Of a stretch of DNA of 64,000 bases, positions 49,123 through 58,116 are shown one piece after another. The first letter of the stretch is position 1, and each line of letters opens with the position of its first letter. Below the pieces are notes generated by a model, which saw nothing but the letters and a program-made list of their open reading frames with translations, did no database searches and was not told the origin of the DNA. This DNA is from Sphingomonadales bacterium (GTDB lineage Bacteria > Pseudomonadota > Alphaproteobacteria > Sphingomonadales > Sphingomonadaceae), in NCBI GenBank assembly GCA_025362295.1, contig JANYGX010000029.1, forward strand, positions 1 to 64,000, given 5' to 3'. The translations under genes were made by a program, and so were the position numbers.

Positions 49123-50076
49123 ATGGCCGTTGTTTTAGTCACAGGGGGGGCTGGTTTTATTGGTAGCCATACAGTTGATATATTGATGGAAAATGGTCAC
49201 TGTGTAATTGTTCTGGACGATCTTAGTAGCGGCTCGATGAAAAATCTGCAGCGGTGGGATTCCCATGAGCGTTTATTTTTTGTCAAGGCATCTGTGGTGG
49301 ATGACCTAGTGCCGACACTTCAGCATGCAGTTGCAAAAGTGGGGAAAATTGAGCGTATTATACATTTTGCAGCTCAAACAGCTGTGCCTTTGTCTGTCGA
49401 TAATCCGCTGAATGATATTTCCATAAATCTCGGTGGTATTGTTCGGGTACTAGAATATGCACGGCATGACAGTGTTGAAAAAGTAGTTTTTTCCTCATCC
49501 TCCGCTGTTTACGACGATGCCGCCCCCATGCCAGTGAGTGAAAAAACGCTGGCACGACCATCCTCACCCTACGGCATCAACAAACTCTCCAGCGAATTTT
49601 ACCTTGATTATTATGCACGATTACACGGTGTGAATTTCACAGGTTTGCGATTTATGAATGTTTATGGTCCGCGGCAAGACCCCAACAGCTATTACTCCGG
49701 AGTCATTTCAATATTTCTGGATCGCGCTGCTAAACACCAACCCATTCATATTTATGACGACGGCGAGCAAACACGAGATTTTGTTTATGTCAGTGATGTA
49801 GCAAGCGCTGTGTGCGCCGTCTGTTTTGAGGCGTCAAGCGATAGGGCAATCATAAATATCGGTACGGGCATTGAAGTCTCTATAAATATGTTGGCTGAAA
49901 ACATTATAAGTTTATCAGGATCGCATTCCACAATCGCGTATTTACCAGCTCGATTGGGGGATATTCGCCGCTCTGTTACAACGCTTGATAGAGCAAAAGA
50001 GACATTTGGTTTTTCACCTAAAATGACTCTGGAAAATGGCTTAAAGGCGACATGCGACTGGATGATGAACTGTTAA
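49123..50076 (+). CDS. NAD-dependent sugar epimerase/dehydratase (extended SDR)
   Basis: The 317-residue protein has the NAD motif VTGGAGFIGSHTVDIL, HFAAQTAVPLSVDNPLND, and the catalytic YGINK after the Ser-rich FSSSSAVYDD. This is the UDP-glucose 4-epimerase/WbpP type. It begins at the base after the aminotransferase stop, so the two are surely co-transcribed. Together they could turn a nucleotide sugar into an epimerised or aminated form. It is not the shorter, differently patterned HpnA family. Confidence 0.9.
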   Translation: MAVVLVTGGAGFIGSHTVDILMENGHCVIVLDDLSSGSMKNLQRWDSHERLFFVKASVVDDLVPTLQHAVAKVGKIERIIHFAAQTAVPLSVDNPLNDISINLGGIVRVLEYARHDSVEKVVFSSSSAVYDDAAPMPVSEKTLARPSSPYGINKLSSEFYLDYYARLHGVNFTGLRFMNVYGPRQDPNSYYSGVISIFLDRAAKHQPIHIYDDGEQTRDFVYVSDVASAVCAVCFEASSDRAIINIGTGIEVSINMLAENIISLSGSHSTIAYLPARLGDIRRSVTTLDRAKETFGFSPKMTLENGLKATCDWMMNC

Positions 50077-50101
50077 TTTATTCTTTGAGAACGGTAGAGT
50101 A

Positions 50102-51076
50102 TCAAGTTGCGCCGTCTTCCTTTTTTGGTTGGGTCCATCCAAGTTTACCGCCAATCACGACCCCTATAATTGCCCATACCAGTTCTCGCACACGTCTGAA
50201 TAGCGCACACGCCAAACCTAAGGCAGTGTTATGCGTGAAGGCAGAAAATGCGAAAGTCGTAGCAGCATCTTGTGCACCCAGATGACCAGGTATAAAAAAT
50301 GTAGCGCTGCGCACAAGTGTGACAAGTGTTTCTATAGCCCAAGCATCTTTAAAACTTATAGGCATTCCCAGTACCCAGCACATGGCCCACAACTCAACCC
50401 CAAAGAGCAGCCAGTTAACGGCTGTCGCCAGAAAACCAAGACAAAAACTTGTTTTGCCCTCACGCATCAATTCGCCCAGCAAATGCTGAACACGCGTGAT
50501 AGATTCAAGATGCTTGTAAAAAAACTTCGGCACTAAAGTTGCAACCCACTGCTGATGCAAGGCCATCATAATGAAGATCAAAAATAATATTATTATAGCA
50601 AAAAATAAGAGTAAAAATACCTCAAGTCGTGGCGATACTATATGTCTCTGTAATGTAATAATTAGTCCACCCAGTACAAATGGCACTTGGCTAACGGTTA
50701 GTAGCACTTGCATAGCAAGCAAAGATGCAACGCTATCTGCCATACGAATGTTATAGCGCTTGTGAAGCAATAAGGCTTTTACGGGTTCACCGGCAAACGA
50801 GCCAAATGGTGTAAGCACTTGCATGGCGTCCGCAACAATCAGCAATTGCCATAATCGTATAAGCCAGGTTTTGCAAAATGCAGCGCCTTTCAAAACCAGA
50901 TTCCATGCCAGTGCATCAAAGCCAACGGCGACAGGAAATACTAGGGCAAAAGGCACAGTACGTGACCAGGATATCTTTGAATATAACTCGCTGATATCTT
51001 TAATATCTATAGATCGGAGCAGCCATACTAAACAAACTAAACCAGCAGCACATGCAGCAGCGCGCCAGTAGGTCAC
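50102..51076 (-). CDS. hpnL: Hopanoid-associated membrane protein HpnL
   Basis: The 324-residue protein has about seven to eight membrane helices and belongs to the lysylphosphatidylglycerol-synthase membrane-region (UPF0104-like) family, with LTPFGSFAGEPVKALLLHKR as the clearest conserved stretch. HpnL members occur in hopanoid loci and are thought to help place hopanoids in membranes; the mechanism is unknown. It overlaps hpnI by ATGA and is convergent with the epimerase gene. Confidence 0.85.
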   Translation of the reverse strand: MTYWRAAACAAGLVCLVWLLRSIDIKDISELYSKISWSRTVPFALVFPVAVGFDALAWNLVLKGAAFCKTWLIRLWQLLIVADAMQVLTPFGSFAGEPVKALLLHKRYNIRMADSVASLLAMQVLLTVSQVPFVLGGLIITLQRHIVSPRLEVFLLLFFAIIILFLIFIMMALHQQWVATLVPKFFYKHLESITRVQHLLGELMREGKTSFCLGFLATAVNWLLFGVELWAMCWVLGMPISFKDAWAIETLVTLVRSATFFIPGHLGAQDAATTFAFSAFTHNTALGLACALFRRVRELVWAIIGVVIGGKLGWTQPKKEDGAT

Positions 51077-52257
51077 GTTGATGTATCCGCACCAAGAGCA
51101 GCAGCATCACAACCGTTTCGAGGAATAATAGTGCCGTCCGCTCGAAGCCTGAATTTTATGCCCCGCCAGATATAGTTGCGGCGCAAAAGCGCTGTGCACC
51201 ATGTCAACAAACCCAAACAGTCCCTGAAAGGTAGCAACCACAAATAACGAATATCCAAATCACCAAGCTTAAGCATAACCATTTGTGCGCAGACACTTCT
51301 GATCAAAACCGTTGTTCCCAGCATGATCGTTGCAGCAGGATCAGCGTCGCGCACTGTGGCCAATATCAAAGCAAACGGCACAGCACGCGTCAACACGCTT
51401 GCAACAAAACCCATATAATTTGCAGCTTTAGTATTCATATCCCAATAGACTTGATGTTGCCACCAATCTCTAAAATGTTTTAATGTAATGCGCATATCGA
51501 CCACATGCGGCACTAGCACGGCGCGCTTGCCGAGAGCTGTGATGCGTTTGCCGATCTCATAATCTTCAACCAGATAAGGCAGCATAGCCGTCATCCCGCC
51601 CACAGCATTGAGGTCGGATTTTCGAAACGCCATGGAAGCGCCAAGGCAAAATGGCGCTGCTTTGCTCCAGCTGGCAAACAACACCTGCGCCATAAAATCA
51701 GCGTTAAAAGACAAGGCTTCTAGCTTTTCAGCAAATGTATCCGCATTGACGATTTTATACAGCGAACATGCGTATCCCGTCGTGTCGCTTCTGAACGATT
51801 CCATCATCAAGCTGGTATAGTCTTCATTCACGCGCACATCGCTATCGGTGATAATGATGTGATCATATTGAGCGTACGCTATGCCGCCGATCATATTCTG
51901 CACCTTGCCGTTCACTACAGGAGGACTTGGCGTTATAACAACAGTTACAAGGTCAGAATATTCCTGAGCCAGACTGTGCAACAATGGTAAGGCAGTATCA
52001 TTCTCTCTTTGTACGCACAGAATGATCTGGATGGGCCCACCATAGCGTTGGCTACAAAAGCTGCGGAGGTTGGCCTCAAGACCAGTATCGAGTCCGTAAC
52101 ATGGCTTCAGATGCGTCACACCAATATTATTGGGTGACACCATCATGGCCGGCTCGCTCATTATTTTTTTAGCAGCAGCAACACTCAGGAACGACAAAAG
52201 ACTTCCTGCTATCATGGGTAGGCCAAGTAAGAATTCGGTAAAAAGAAGCAAGTTCAT
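51073..52257 (-). CDS. hpnI: Hopanoid glycosyltransferase HpnI
   Basis: A ceramide-glucosyltransferase-like GT2 protein of 394 residues: an N-terminal membrane helix, KPCYGLDTGLEANLRSFCSQ, IILCVQRENDTA, ITDSDVRVN as the metal site, and YLVEDYEIGKR, then C-terminal membrane helices. In characterised pathways HpnI adds N-acetylglucosamine to bacteriohopanetetrol; HpnK then deacetylates it and HpnJ contracts the ring. HpnJ and HpnK are absent from this window. It is co-transcribed with hpnL. Confidence 0.9.
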   Translation of the reverse strand: MNLLLFTEFLLGLPMIAGSLLSFLSVAAAKKIMSEPAMMVSPNNIGVTHLKPCYGLDTGLEANLRSFCSQRYGGPIQIILCVQRENDTALPLLHSLAQEYSDLVTVVITPSPPVVNGKVQNMIGGIAYAQYDHIIITDSDVRVNEDYTSLMMESFRSDTTGYACSLYKIVNADTFAEKLEALSFNADFMAQVLFASWSKAAPFCLGASMAFRKSDLNAVGGMTAMLPYLVEDYEIGKRITALGKRAVLVPHVVDMRITLKHFRDWWQHQVYWDMNTKAANYMGFVASVLTRAVPFALILATVRDADPAATIMLGTTVLIRSVCAQMVMLKLGDLDIRYLWLLPFRDCLGLLTWCTALLRRNYIWRGIKFRLRADGTIIPRNGCDAAALGADTST

Positions 52258-52335
52258 ATTATCTCATTTTTGACGCTATCAGAATCTATTCAGTGTGTAA
52301 GGTAATCTATTTTATAAATCGAGAGGAATGAATTC

Positions 52336-52998
52336 GTGAGTATTATTAAAGCTTTAATTGTCTCAATGGGCTTGAGCTCAATAATGCTGGATTTATCAGG
52401 GCAAGTCGTTGCCGCGACACTTGAGGCCAAGGATATTTCCGCAGCGGCCAAACCTGTGGTTGATAAATTTTACGCAAGTTTGTTGGCAACTATGAAAGAG
52501 GGCGATAAACTTGGCTTTGAAGGCCGTAAAGCCAAACTTGAGCCTGTTGTAAAGGGCAGTTTTGATTTGCCACTTATGTCGCGTGCAGTGGTCGGGCCAA
52601 CCTGGTATAAACTAAAGTCAGAAGATCAATCTGCAATCACCGGTGCATTCAGCGATTGGGCGGTTGCGACATACGCCAACAGATTTACCAGTTTTAACGG
52701 CGAACAATTTACCGTGGGAGAAACATCGGATGGTGGTCGTGGCACGGTCCAGGTAAAATCAACCATCAAGCCTAAATCTCAAGATGCTGTCGTGCTCAGC
52801 TACAGGCTCAGAAATGATGGCAAAATATGGCGTATTGTTGATGTTTATTACAATGGCACAATCAGCCAGCTGAGTAACTGGCGCGCTGAATTTGCCAGCA
52901 TAGTACAAAAGCCCGAGAGCGCACCTGGATTGCATGGTGCAGGCGGATTGGTAACGCGGTTAAAGCAACTCAGCGCGGAGCTGGCAAAGGCTAAATGA
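52336..52998 (+). CDS. hpnM: Hopanoid-associated MlaC-like periplasmic protein HpnM
   Basis: The start is GTG at 52336, after GAGGA. A signal peptide of about 27 residues ends at VAA-TLEA. The rest is an MlaC/Ttg2D domain, a periplasmic lipid carrier, with WYKLKSEDQSAITGAFSDW and IWRIVDVYYNGTISQLSNWRAEFASI as conserved parts. HpnM is expected to carry lipid between membranes, perhaps hopanoid. The end overlaps hpnG by ATGA. Confidence 0.9.
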   Translation: MSIIKALIVSMGLSSIMLDLSGQVVAATLEAKDISAAAKPVVDKFYASLLATMKEGDKLGFEGRKAKLEPVVKGSFDLPLMSRAVVGPTWYKLKSEDQSAITGAFSDWAVATYANRFTSFNGEQFTVGETSDGGRGTVQVKSTIKPKSQDAVVLSYRLRNDGKIWRIVDVYYNGTISQLSNWRAEFASIVQKPESAPGLHGAGGLVTRLKQLSAELAKAK

Positions 52999-53657
52999 CA
53001 TTTGGTGTTGTAACCGGATTGCCGAGCGAAGCAAAGCTTTGGCGGAAACTCCTTCCCAATGTAGAGGTGGCCTGCTTTGGTATGGGACCTGACGCTGCGT
53101 CGTGCGCGGCAGAACACCTGATACTTAAGGGTGTAACAACTTTGATTAGCTCAGGTATAGCAGGGGGCTTGTCCCCGCAAGCAAGCACTGGCACCGTTAT
53201 TATCGCAAATAGAGCCACGAACGACGATGGATTGATATTAGAGTGTGATTCAGTTTTATGTGCCAAGTGGCAAGAGCTTCTGCCATATGCGATGATGGGC
53301 ACTATACTTACAACACATAGTGTTATTGCAACCATCAATGATAAAAGTCGTTTGTATGAGCATAACAATGCAACAGCCGTGGATATGGAAAGTTTTGCAG
53401 TAGGTCAGGTGGCCTTGAAGAGCAATCTACCATTTGCCGTTCTGAGAGTGATTGCCGACCCCTATAATCAAACTATTGCTTCAGCCTTTTTGGAAGCTTT
53501 GCGGGAAGACGGCACACTAGACACAAAATTAATTGTTAAAGCTTTACTGGCTAGACCTAAACTGGCTTTTAATGGGGTAAGTTTAGCTTGGCAATCTCAC
53601 ATAGCCCACAATCAACTGCGTATGGCAATTCGTGCTTTGTCTAAATTTACAATGTAA
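52995..53657 (+). CDS. hpnG: Hopanoid-associated nucleoside phosphorylase HpnG
   Basis: HpnG removes adenine from adenosylhopane, giving a phosphoribosyl-hopane on the way to bacteriohopanetetrol. The 220-residue protein has the MTA/SAH-nucleosidase-like fold with GVVTGLPSEAKLW at the start, LISSGIAGGLSP, and VDMESFAVGQVALKSNLPFAVLRVIAD. HpnH, which makes adenosylhopane, is not in the window. The gene ends 11 bases inside the end of the convergent MAPEG gene. Confidence 0.92.
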   Translation: MTFGVVTGLPSEAKLWRKLLPNVEVACFGMGPDAASCAAEHLILKGVTTLISSGIAGGLSPQASTGTVIIANRATNDDGLILECDSVLCAKWQELLPYAMMGTILTTHSVIATINDKSRLYEHNNATAVDMESFAVGQVALKSNLPFAVLRVIADPYNQTIASAFLEALREDGTLDTKLIVKALLARPKLAFNGVSLAWQSHIAHNQLRMAIRALSKFTM

Positions 53658-54090
53658 CGCGGAGTGCATTGACGGCGAGAGCAATCAGACAGAGTGTAGA
53701 AAACAAAAACAATGCAAAACGTACAGGAATTGTATTCACCAAAGATTGCCAGAGGCTGTGCGCAATGCGTAATCCAACATAGGCCCATGCCAAAGTCGTG
53801 TTGACACCGGCGCCGGCACCAGCAAGAGCCAATATGGCAACAACCGCATAAAAAAGTGTCGGTTGTTCCATCAGATGAGCGTAATTGTGAGATTTCCAGG
53901 CAACACTTGGTGCTACATTCGGGTCTATATCCGCACCGCGCCCACCAGGCTTCGCTGTAGCCAAGTTCATGCCCATTTTAGACATTGCTGGTAGCCTTGT
54001 AATGACTAACCATAACAACATAAGCAATGACCAGGCAACAAGAATAGCGGCTGGTGCAAGTATGGAATTGTTCACTGTAGGATCTCCCAA
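53647..54090 (-). CDS. MAPEG-family membrane protein
   Basis: A small integral membrane protein of 147 residues with four helices, of the MAPEG (eicosanoid/glutathione metabolism) family; the conserved core is APSVAWKSHNYAHLMEQPTLFYAVVA. Eukaryotic relatives are glutathione transferases or isomerases; bacterial members are mostly uncharacterised. It converges on hpnG with an 11-base overlap. Confidence 0.85.
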   Translation of the reverse strand: MGDPTVNNSILAPAAILVAWSLLMLLWLVITRLPAMSKMGMNLATAKPGGRGADIDPNVAPSVAWKSHNYAHLMEQPTLFYAVVAILALAGAGAGVNTTLAWAYVGLRIAHSLWQSLVNTIPVRFALFLFSTLCLIALAVNALRVTL

Positions 54091-54192
54091 TATTTTTTTA
54101 TCGTAATACTCTACAAATTTCGCAGTGTGTCAAGCAACTGAAATTTTCATGCAAATCATTTTTTCGGCAGTATGCTTCGCACAACATGCAAT

Positions 54193-55260
54193 CTAATAAC
54201 CAAATATCATGTGGCTGCGTTTACCAAAAGCTTGTTTTGTCAAAAATAGCATGAGCGATGTGCATAATAACGTAGCAAAAAGTGTGAAAGAATAGCCCGA
54301 CAAACTTACCAATGGCTCAGTATGCCTCAAGCCTGAACCGGACGTTGTAAAGGCACCTTGCCAAGCAAAACGTACCCCTGCCAGAATAAAGCCGTGTAAA
54401 AAATACAATCCAAAACTGGCATCAGCAAGCCAGTTGACGATTGGATTTATAACTTTAATTTTTGATCGAAAATAGCTAATATAGCAAAGTACAAAACTCA
54501 ATTTTGCAATCATATGCAATCCATCTGACTGACTTTGACCAAGTATCTTTATCGGTAAGTGTATGGTCATCGCATAGACGCAAAAAACCATCAAGAACGA
54601 ACTTATTAAGATTATCTCCTTATCCCAATTCTTTATACGGTTTTCATACCTGTTGTAAAACATACCCATAAGATAAGCCGGCAGAAGATAAAGTGCTTTA
54701 TTGATGGGCCCATAATGTCCATTTCTACCATATACAACAGACAGGCAAAGGGCCGGAATTATGAGCCAGTAAAGCCAGTTTTTGCGATCTCCATGAATAA
54801 ATATCGGAGATAAAATATAGAAAATTGTTATTGTTGGAATAAACCAGAATGGAGCCATTTGCTTACCCGTAACCAGAAACATAATAATCTGTTGCCACAA
54901 GGGTATAGTGTAAAACCACGACCATAAATCTGTCCGGTGCGTGACTATGGTATAGATGTAAATGGGACAAGCAGATAAAAGAATATATGGCAGGATAACT
55001 GAAGAAAATTTGCGTTTGAGATAAGTTGAATACTTAAACTTTATTGCAAGCTGCTGAAAAAGATATCCGGATATAAAGAAGAAAATAACGGAACCTTGGT
55101 TAATCGTGGAATCCACTATGTGAAACAATAAGCTTTGATGATTCCAGTTAAACAAAAACAAACAGTGCGTCGCGATTACCAAACATATAGCTATAGCCCG
55201 AAGGACATGTATTTCATTGCGAAAAGTAGGTGATTTTGTAATGAACGGTGCTTTAAGCAT
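54193..55260 (-). CDS. Acyltransferase-3 family O-acyltransferase
   Basis: The 355-residue membrane protein has about ten helices and starts with the family signature NEIHVLRAIAICLVIATHCLFLFNW, whose His is catalytic in OafA-type enzymes, and has FFFISGYLFQQLA in the next helices. Members move acyl groups onto exported sugars such as O-antigen or capsule. I start at ATG 55260, where GGA precedes by 9 bases. The gene is AT-richer than its neighbours, as acyltransferase-3 genes carried in variable polysaccharide regions often are. The substrate is unknown. Confidence 0.87.
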   Translation of the reverse strand: MLKAPFITKSPTFRNEIHVLRAIAICLVIATHCLFLFNWNHQSLLFHIVDSTINQGSVIFFFISGYLFQQLAIKFKYSTYLKRKFSSVILPYILLSACPIYIYTIVTHRTDLWSWFYTIPLWQQIIMFLVTGKQMAPFWFIPTITIFYILSPIFIHGDRKNWLYWLIIPALCLSVVYGRNGHYGPINKALYLLPAYLMGMFYNRYENRIKNWDKEIILISSFLMVFCVYAMTIHLPIKILGQSQSDGLHMIAKLSFVLCYISYFRSKIKVINPIVNWLADASFGLYFLHGFILAGVRFAWQGAFTTSGSGLRHTEPLVSLSGYSFTLFATLLCTSLMLFLTKQAFGKRSHMIFGY

Positions 55261-55390
55261 GATAAGTTTCCAATTCAGAATATAATAATAGAAACCCTCC
55301 CACACGTTTCATATTTATTGCATTAAATGTAGATTAACCAACATGAACGCAAGATTAACTGAATGTATTAAGTATGTCAAAAAAAATAGA

Positions 55391-56272
55391 TTATTTGCTG
55401 GTAGCAGCCATTACCCACTGCACAAAATCTTGTACCTTTTTTTGTCGCCACTGCGGCTCCGGTGCAGTTAAATAATAACTTGATTGAGCAGCATTTTCTA
55501 TTTTTCCGAATAATTGCAAAAGACGGCCAGAAGCCAATTCACCACTTGCTAAATGCTTGCAAACAAGAGAAATACCTAAATTTTCCAAAGTGGCTTCAAT
55601 TACAAAATGACCTGCGTTAAAATACAGTCCAGCGTTTGGGCTTGAGCTTTTAAGGTTATTATCGTTAAACCAGTTTTGCCATGTATAAGAAATACTATTG
55701 TTGTGAATTAATGAAATTTTTTCAATATCTTCTAGTTTTTTTACCAATTGACCAATTTTTGGTGATGCAACAATAATAAGTTCTTCGTCCATCAGTTTTT
55801 GGGAGCGCAGCTGGGTACGATTTTCAAAGTCTTGCGTTATCGCCAAGTCTATATTTTCTTGTGCAAAATCAGCAGGTTTATCAGAGTTAACTATTCTAAG
55901 CTGCATATGTTTTCGTGCGTTATAAAAAGATGGTAAACGCGGCATGAGCCATTTTGATACAAATGAATCTGACACCATAATGGTTAAAACGGATGATGCC
56001 TGGCCAGATTGCATGAGGTGTACAGCGTCTTCGAATTTTTCAAAGCCCTGACGTAATGATGATAGTGCGCTTTCGGCTTCCGTTGTCAACACGAGTGCAC
56101 GCGCTGTGCGTTTGAAAAGAATAAGGCCCAGCACATCTTCAAGCGCTCGTATATGCTGGCCTACGGCTGCTGGCGTTACGGCAAGCTCATCAGCCGCACG
56201 CGTGAATGATAAGTGACGTGCTGCGGCTTCAAACACGCGTAGGGCATTGAGAGGTAAATGGGTGCGTTTCAT
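55391..56272 (-). CDS. LysR-family transcriptional regulator (GcvA-like)
   Basis: The 293-residue protein has the N-terminal winged helix (about 1-65; LNALRVFEAAARHLSFTRAADELAVTPAAVGQHIRALE) of the GcvA subgroup and a periplasmic-binding-like effector domain. It is divergent from a small frame and queC, but LysR regulators often act on distant genes too, so its target is unknown. The 150-base region upstream (56273-56422) shows no clear gene. Confidence 0.9.
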   Translation of the reverse strand: MKRTHLPLNALRVFEAAARHLSFTRAADELAVTPAAVGQHIRALEDVLGLILFKRTARALVLTTEAESALSSLRQGFEKFEDAVHLMQSGQASSVLTIMVSDSFVSKWLMPRLPSFYNARKHMQLRIVNSDKPADFAQENIDLAITQDFENRTQLRSQKLMDEELIIVASPKIGQLVKKLEDIEKISLIHNNSISYTWQNWFNDNNLKSSSPNAGLYFNAGHFVIEATLENLGISLVCKHLASGELASGRLLQLFGKIENAAQSSYYLTAPEPQWRQKKVQDFVQWVMAATSK

Positions 56273-56422
56273 AACTGTGACTTAACGGAGTGGTCAATCG
56301 TTCACAATATTATAGTCGAAATATTTGACACAAAGCGATAATAACCAAGCGATATTAACTGTTTTAAGCTTTGATCTGCACCCCTTCGCCTTCATTGGCG
56401 CAAGAGTTGCTTTTCAAGCGAC

Positions 56423-56629
56423 ATGCGCACAACAGCAACCCTTGCAAACCATCTGGCACTGTCTTTGATTCACAAATCAGGCCGAGCATCATTTCGCATA
56501 GTTGAAGCGTCGGCCAGAGCCCAGCATATTATCGATGACCCTGAAAAAACCAAACTTATGGCTGTTGTTGCCGATCAACTGAGGTATCTGTTGCCACAGA
56601 AGGGTGGCACGATCAATATTCTCGTATAG
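56423..56629 (+). CDS. Small hypothetical protein upstream of queC
   Basis: A 68-codon frame ([20 protein letters not shown]...) lies between the LysR gene and queC and ends 49 bases before the queC start. Its composition (Ala, Arg, Leu, Ile; mostly helix-forming) is protein-like and it contains no low-complexity tract, but no ribosome site precedes it and I recognise no family. It may be an unknown small protein or a chance frame. Confidence 0.3.
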   Translation: MRTTATLANHLALSLIHKSGRASFRIVEASARAQHIIDDPEKTKLMAVVADQLRYLLPQKGGTINILV

Positions 56630-56678
56630 CTTTGATGACGCATTCGCTATAACTCAGTTATACAAGGAGTTTCTTATA

Positions 56679-57362
56679 ATGAAAAAAGCAGTCGTGCTTT
56701 TAAGCGGTGGCATTGACTCAGCTACTGCAGCGGCTATGGCCAAGCACACTGGCTATGCGCTTTATGCGCTGACCATTGATTACAACCAGCGCCACAGGGC
56801 TGAACTGGCTGCGGCGAAAAGAGTGGCCCAATTTTTGGCAGTTGAGCAACACATTGAACAGAAGCTCGATTTACGTGCCTTTGGTGGATCGGCATTAACA
56901 TCTGATATCGCTGTGCCCAAAGACCGCACGGGTGCCGCGATGGCTATTGGCATACCCATCACTTATGTACCGGCCCGAAATACTATTTTCCTGTCACTGG
57001 CTTTGGGCTGGGCGGAAGTGCTGGGCGGGGCTGACATCATCATCGGCGTCAATGCGCTAGATTATTCTGGCTATCCGGATTGTCGGCCAGATTTTATAGC
57101 AGCGTTTAAAGCTATGGCCATGCAGGCGACTAAAGCAGGCGTTGAAGGCACCTGGGCCTTAAATATCCAGACGCCACTAATTGCGCTGACCAAAGCCGAA
57201 ATTATTGCGACAGGCACAAAACTCGGTGTTGATTACAGTATGACCGTGAGCTGCTATGATCCAACCCCTGATGGCACTGCGTGCGGCCACTGCGACAGTT
57301 GTATGCTCCGACGCAAAGGCTTTAATGAGGCCGGTGTGCCGGACCCGACGATTTATGTATAG
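56679..57362 (+). CDS. queC: 7-cyano-7-deazaguanine synthase
   Basis: QueC converts carboxydeazaguanine to preQ0 in queuosine synthesis, using ATP and ammonia. The start at 56679 has a clean AAGGAG. The PP-loop is [15 protein letters not shown] and the zinc site is [17 protein letters not shown]. At 227 residues it matches the family. It overlaps queE by 8 bases; queD is not adjacent. Confidence 0.96.
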   Translation: MKKAVVLLSGGIDSATAAAMAKHTGYALYALTIDYNQRHRAELAAAKRVAQFLAVEQHIEQKLDLRAFGGSALTSDIAVPKDRTGAAMAIGIPITYVPARNTIFLSLALGWAEVLGGADIIIGVNALDYSGYPDCRPDFIAAFKAMAMQATKAGVEGTWALNIQTPLIALTKAEIIATGTKLGVDYSMTVSCYDPTPDGTACGHCDSCMLRRKGFNEAGVPDPTIYV

Positions 57363-57984
57363 CATCAAAGAAATATTCCTGACTTTGCAAGGCGAAGGTG
57401 CCCACACCGGCAGACGAGCCGTGTTCTGCCGCTTCAGCGGCTGCAACCTGTGGAGCGGTCAGGAGCGTGACCGCAGCAAAGCTATCTGCCAGTTTTGCGA
57501 CACGGATTTTGTCGGGACAGACGGCAGTGGCGGCGGTAAATATGCAACCGCAGAAAAACTTGCAGAGGCGGTTGCCGCGTGTTGGGGAGAGGCCACTGAC
57601 CACAGATATGTGGTGTGCACTGGCGGCGAGCCTTTGTTGCAATTGGATACGGCGCTGATCGATGCACTGCACGCACAAGATTTTAGCATCGCTATTGAAA
57701 CCAACGGCACAATTGCCGTGCCAGACGGCATTGATTGGGTCTGTGTCAGTCCAAAAGCGGGATCAGAAACGATCGTGTGCAAAGGCAACGAGCTGAAACT
57801 GGTCTACCCGCAACCCGGCGCAGACCCTCAGCGCTTTATGGCCTGGCAGTTCAAGTATTTTTACCTCCAACCAATGGACGGCCCCGCCAAAGCAGACAAC
57901 ATCCAAGCCGCAATAGACTATTGCCTGACACATCAACAATGGCGGTTAAGTGTGCAAACACACAAGCTGATTGGCTTGCCGTGA
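57355..57984 (+). CDS. queE: 7-carboxy-7-deazaguanine synthase (radical SAM)
   Basis: QueE forms the carboxydeazaguanine substrate of QueC from carboxytetrahydropterin. The iron-sulfur motif is the QueE-specific CX14CX2C: SGCNLW, then ICQFCDTDF with exactly 14 residues between the first two Cys. [15 protein letters not shown] and the Gly-rich [11 protein letters not shown] (SAM binding) also fit. I start at ATG 57355 (MYSIKEIFL), inside the end of queC; the longer frame is out-of-frame queC sequence. About 209 residues. Confidence 0.95.
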   Translation: MYSIKEIFLTLQGEGAHTGRRAVFCRFSGCNLWSGQERDRSKAICQFCDTDFVGTDGSGGGKYATAEKLAEAVAACWGEATDHRYVVCTGGEPLLQLDTALIDALHAQDFSIAIETNGTIAVPDGIDWVCVSPKAGSETIVCKGNELKLVYPQPGADPQRFMAWQFKYFYLQPMDGPAKADNIQAAIDYCLTHQQWRLSVQTHKLIGLP

Positions 57985-58116
57985 GGCTTGAGATGAAGTG
58001 GACCCAACGGTGGAACCACATTTGCTTCATACCACGCATGTTTGCTATACTATCAAGGTAATCTTGGCGTAAACTTCCTAGAGCGCAATGAGATGACAAT
58101 GGATCGTCACCCGAGT

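Noticed and set aside
49123-50076. HpnA identity for the epimerase
   Set aside because: The sequence follows the UDP-glucose 4-epimerase pattern (VTGGAGFIGSHTVDIL and later motifs), not the hopanoid-associated HpnA pattern.
53647-53657. Overlap of hpnG and MAPEG ends as a regulatory antisense feature
   Set aside because: An 11-base overlap of convergent stops is common in compact genomes and needs no special role.
54193-56272. Acyltransferase and LysR gene as a regulated pair
   Set aside because: They are both leftward with a 130-base gap, and nothing in the sequence links the regulator to the enzyme.
56341-56678. preQ1 riboswitch upstream of queC
   Set aside because: Only a 4-base-pair hairpin is visible near 56387-56400; no preQ1 aptamer pattern is present.
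57256-57354. Longer N-terminus for queE
   Set aside because: The extra 33 codons are out-of-frame queC sequence; homologues start at MYSIKEIFL-like sequence.
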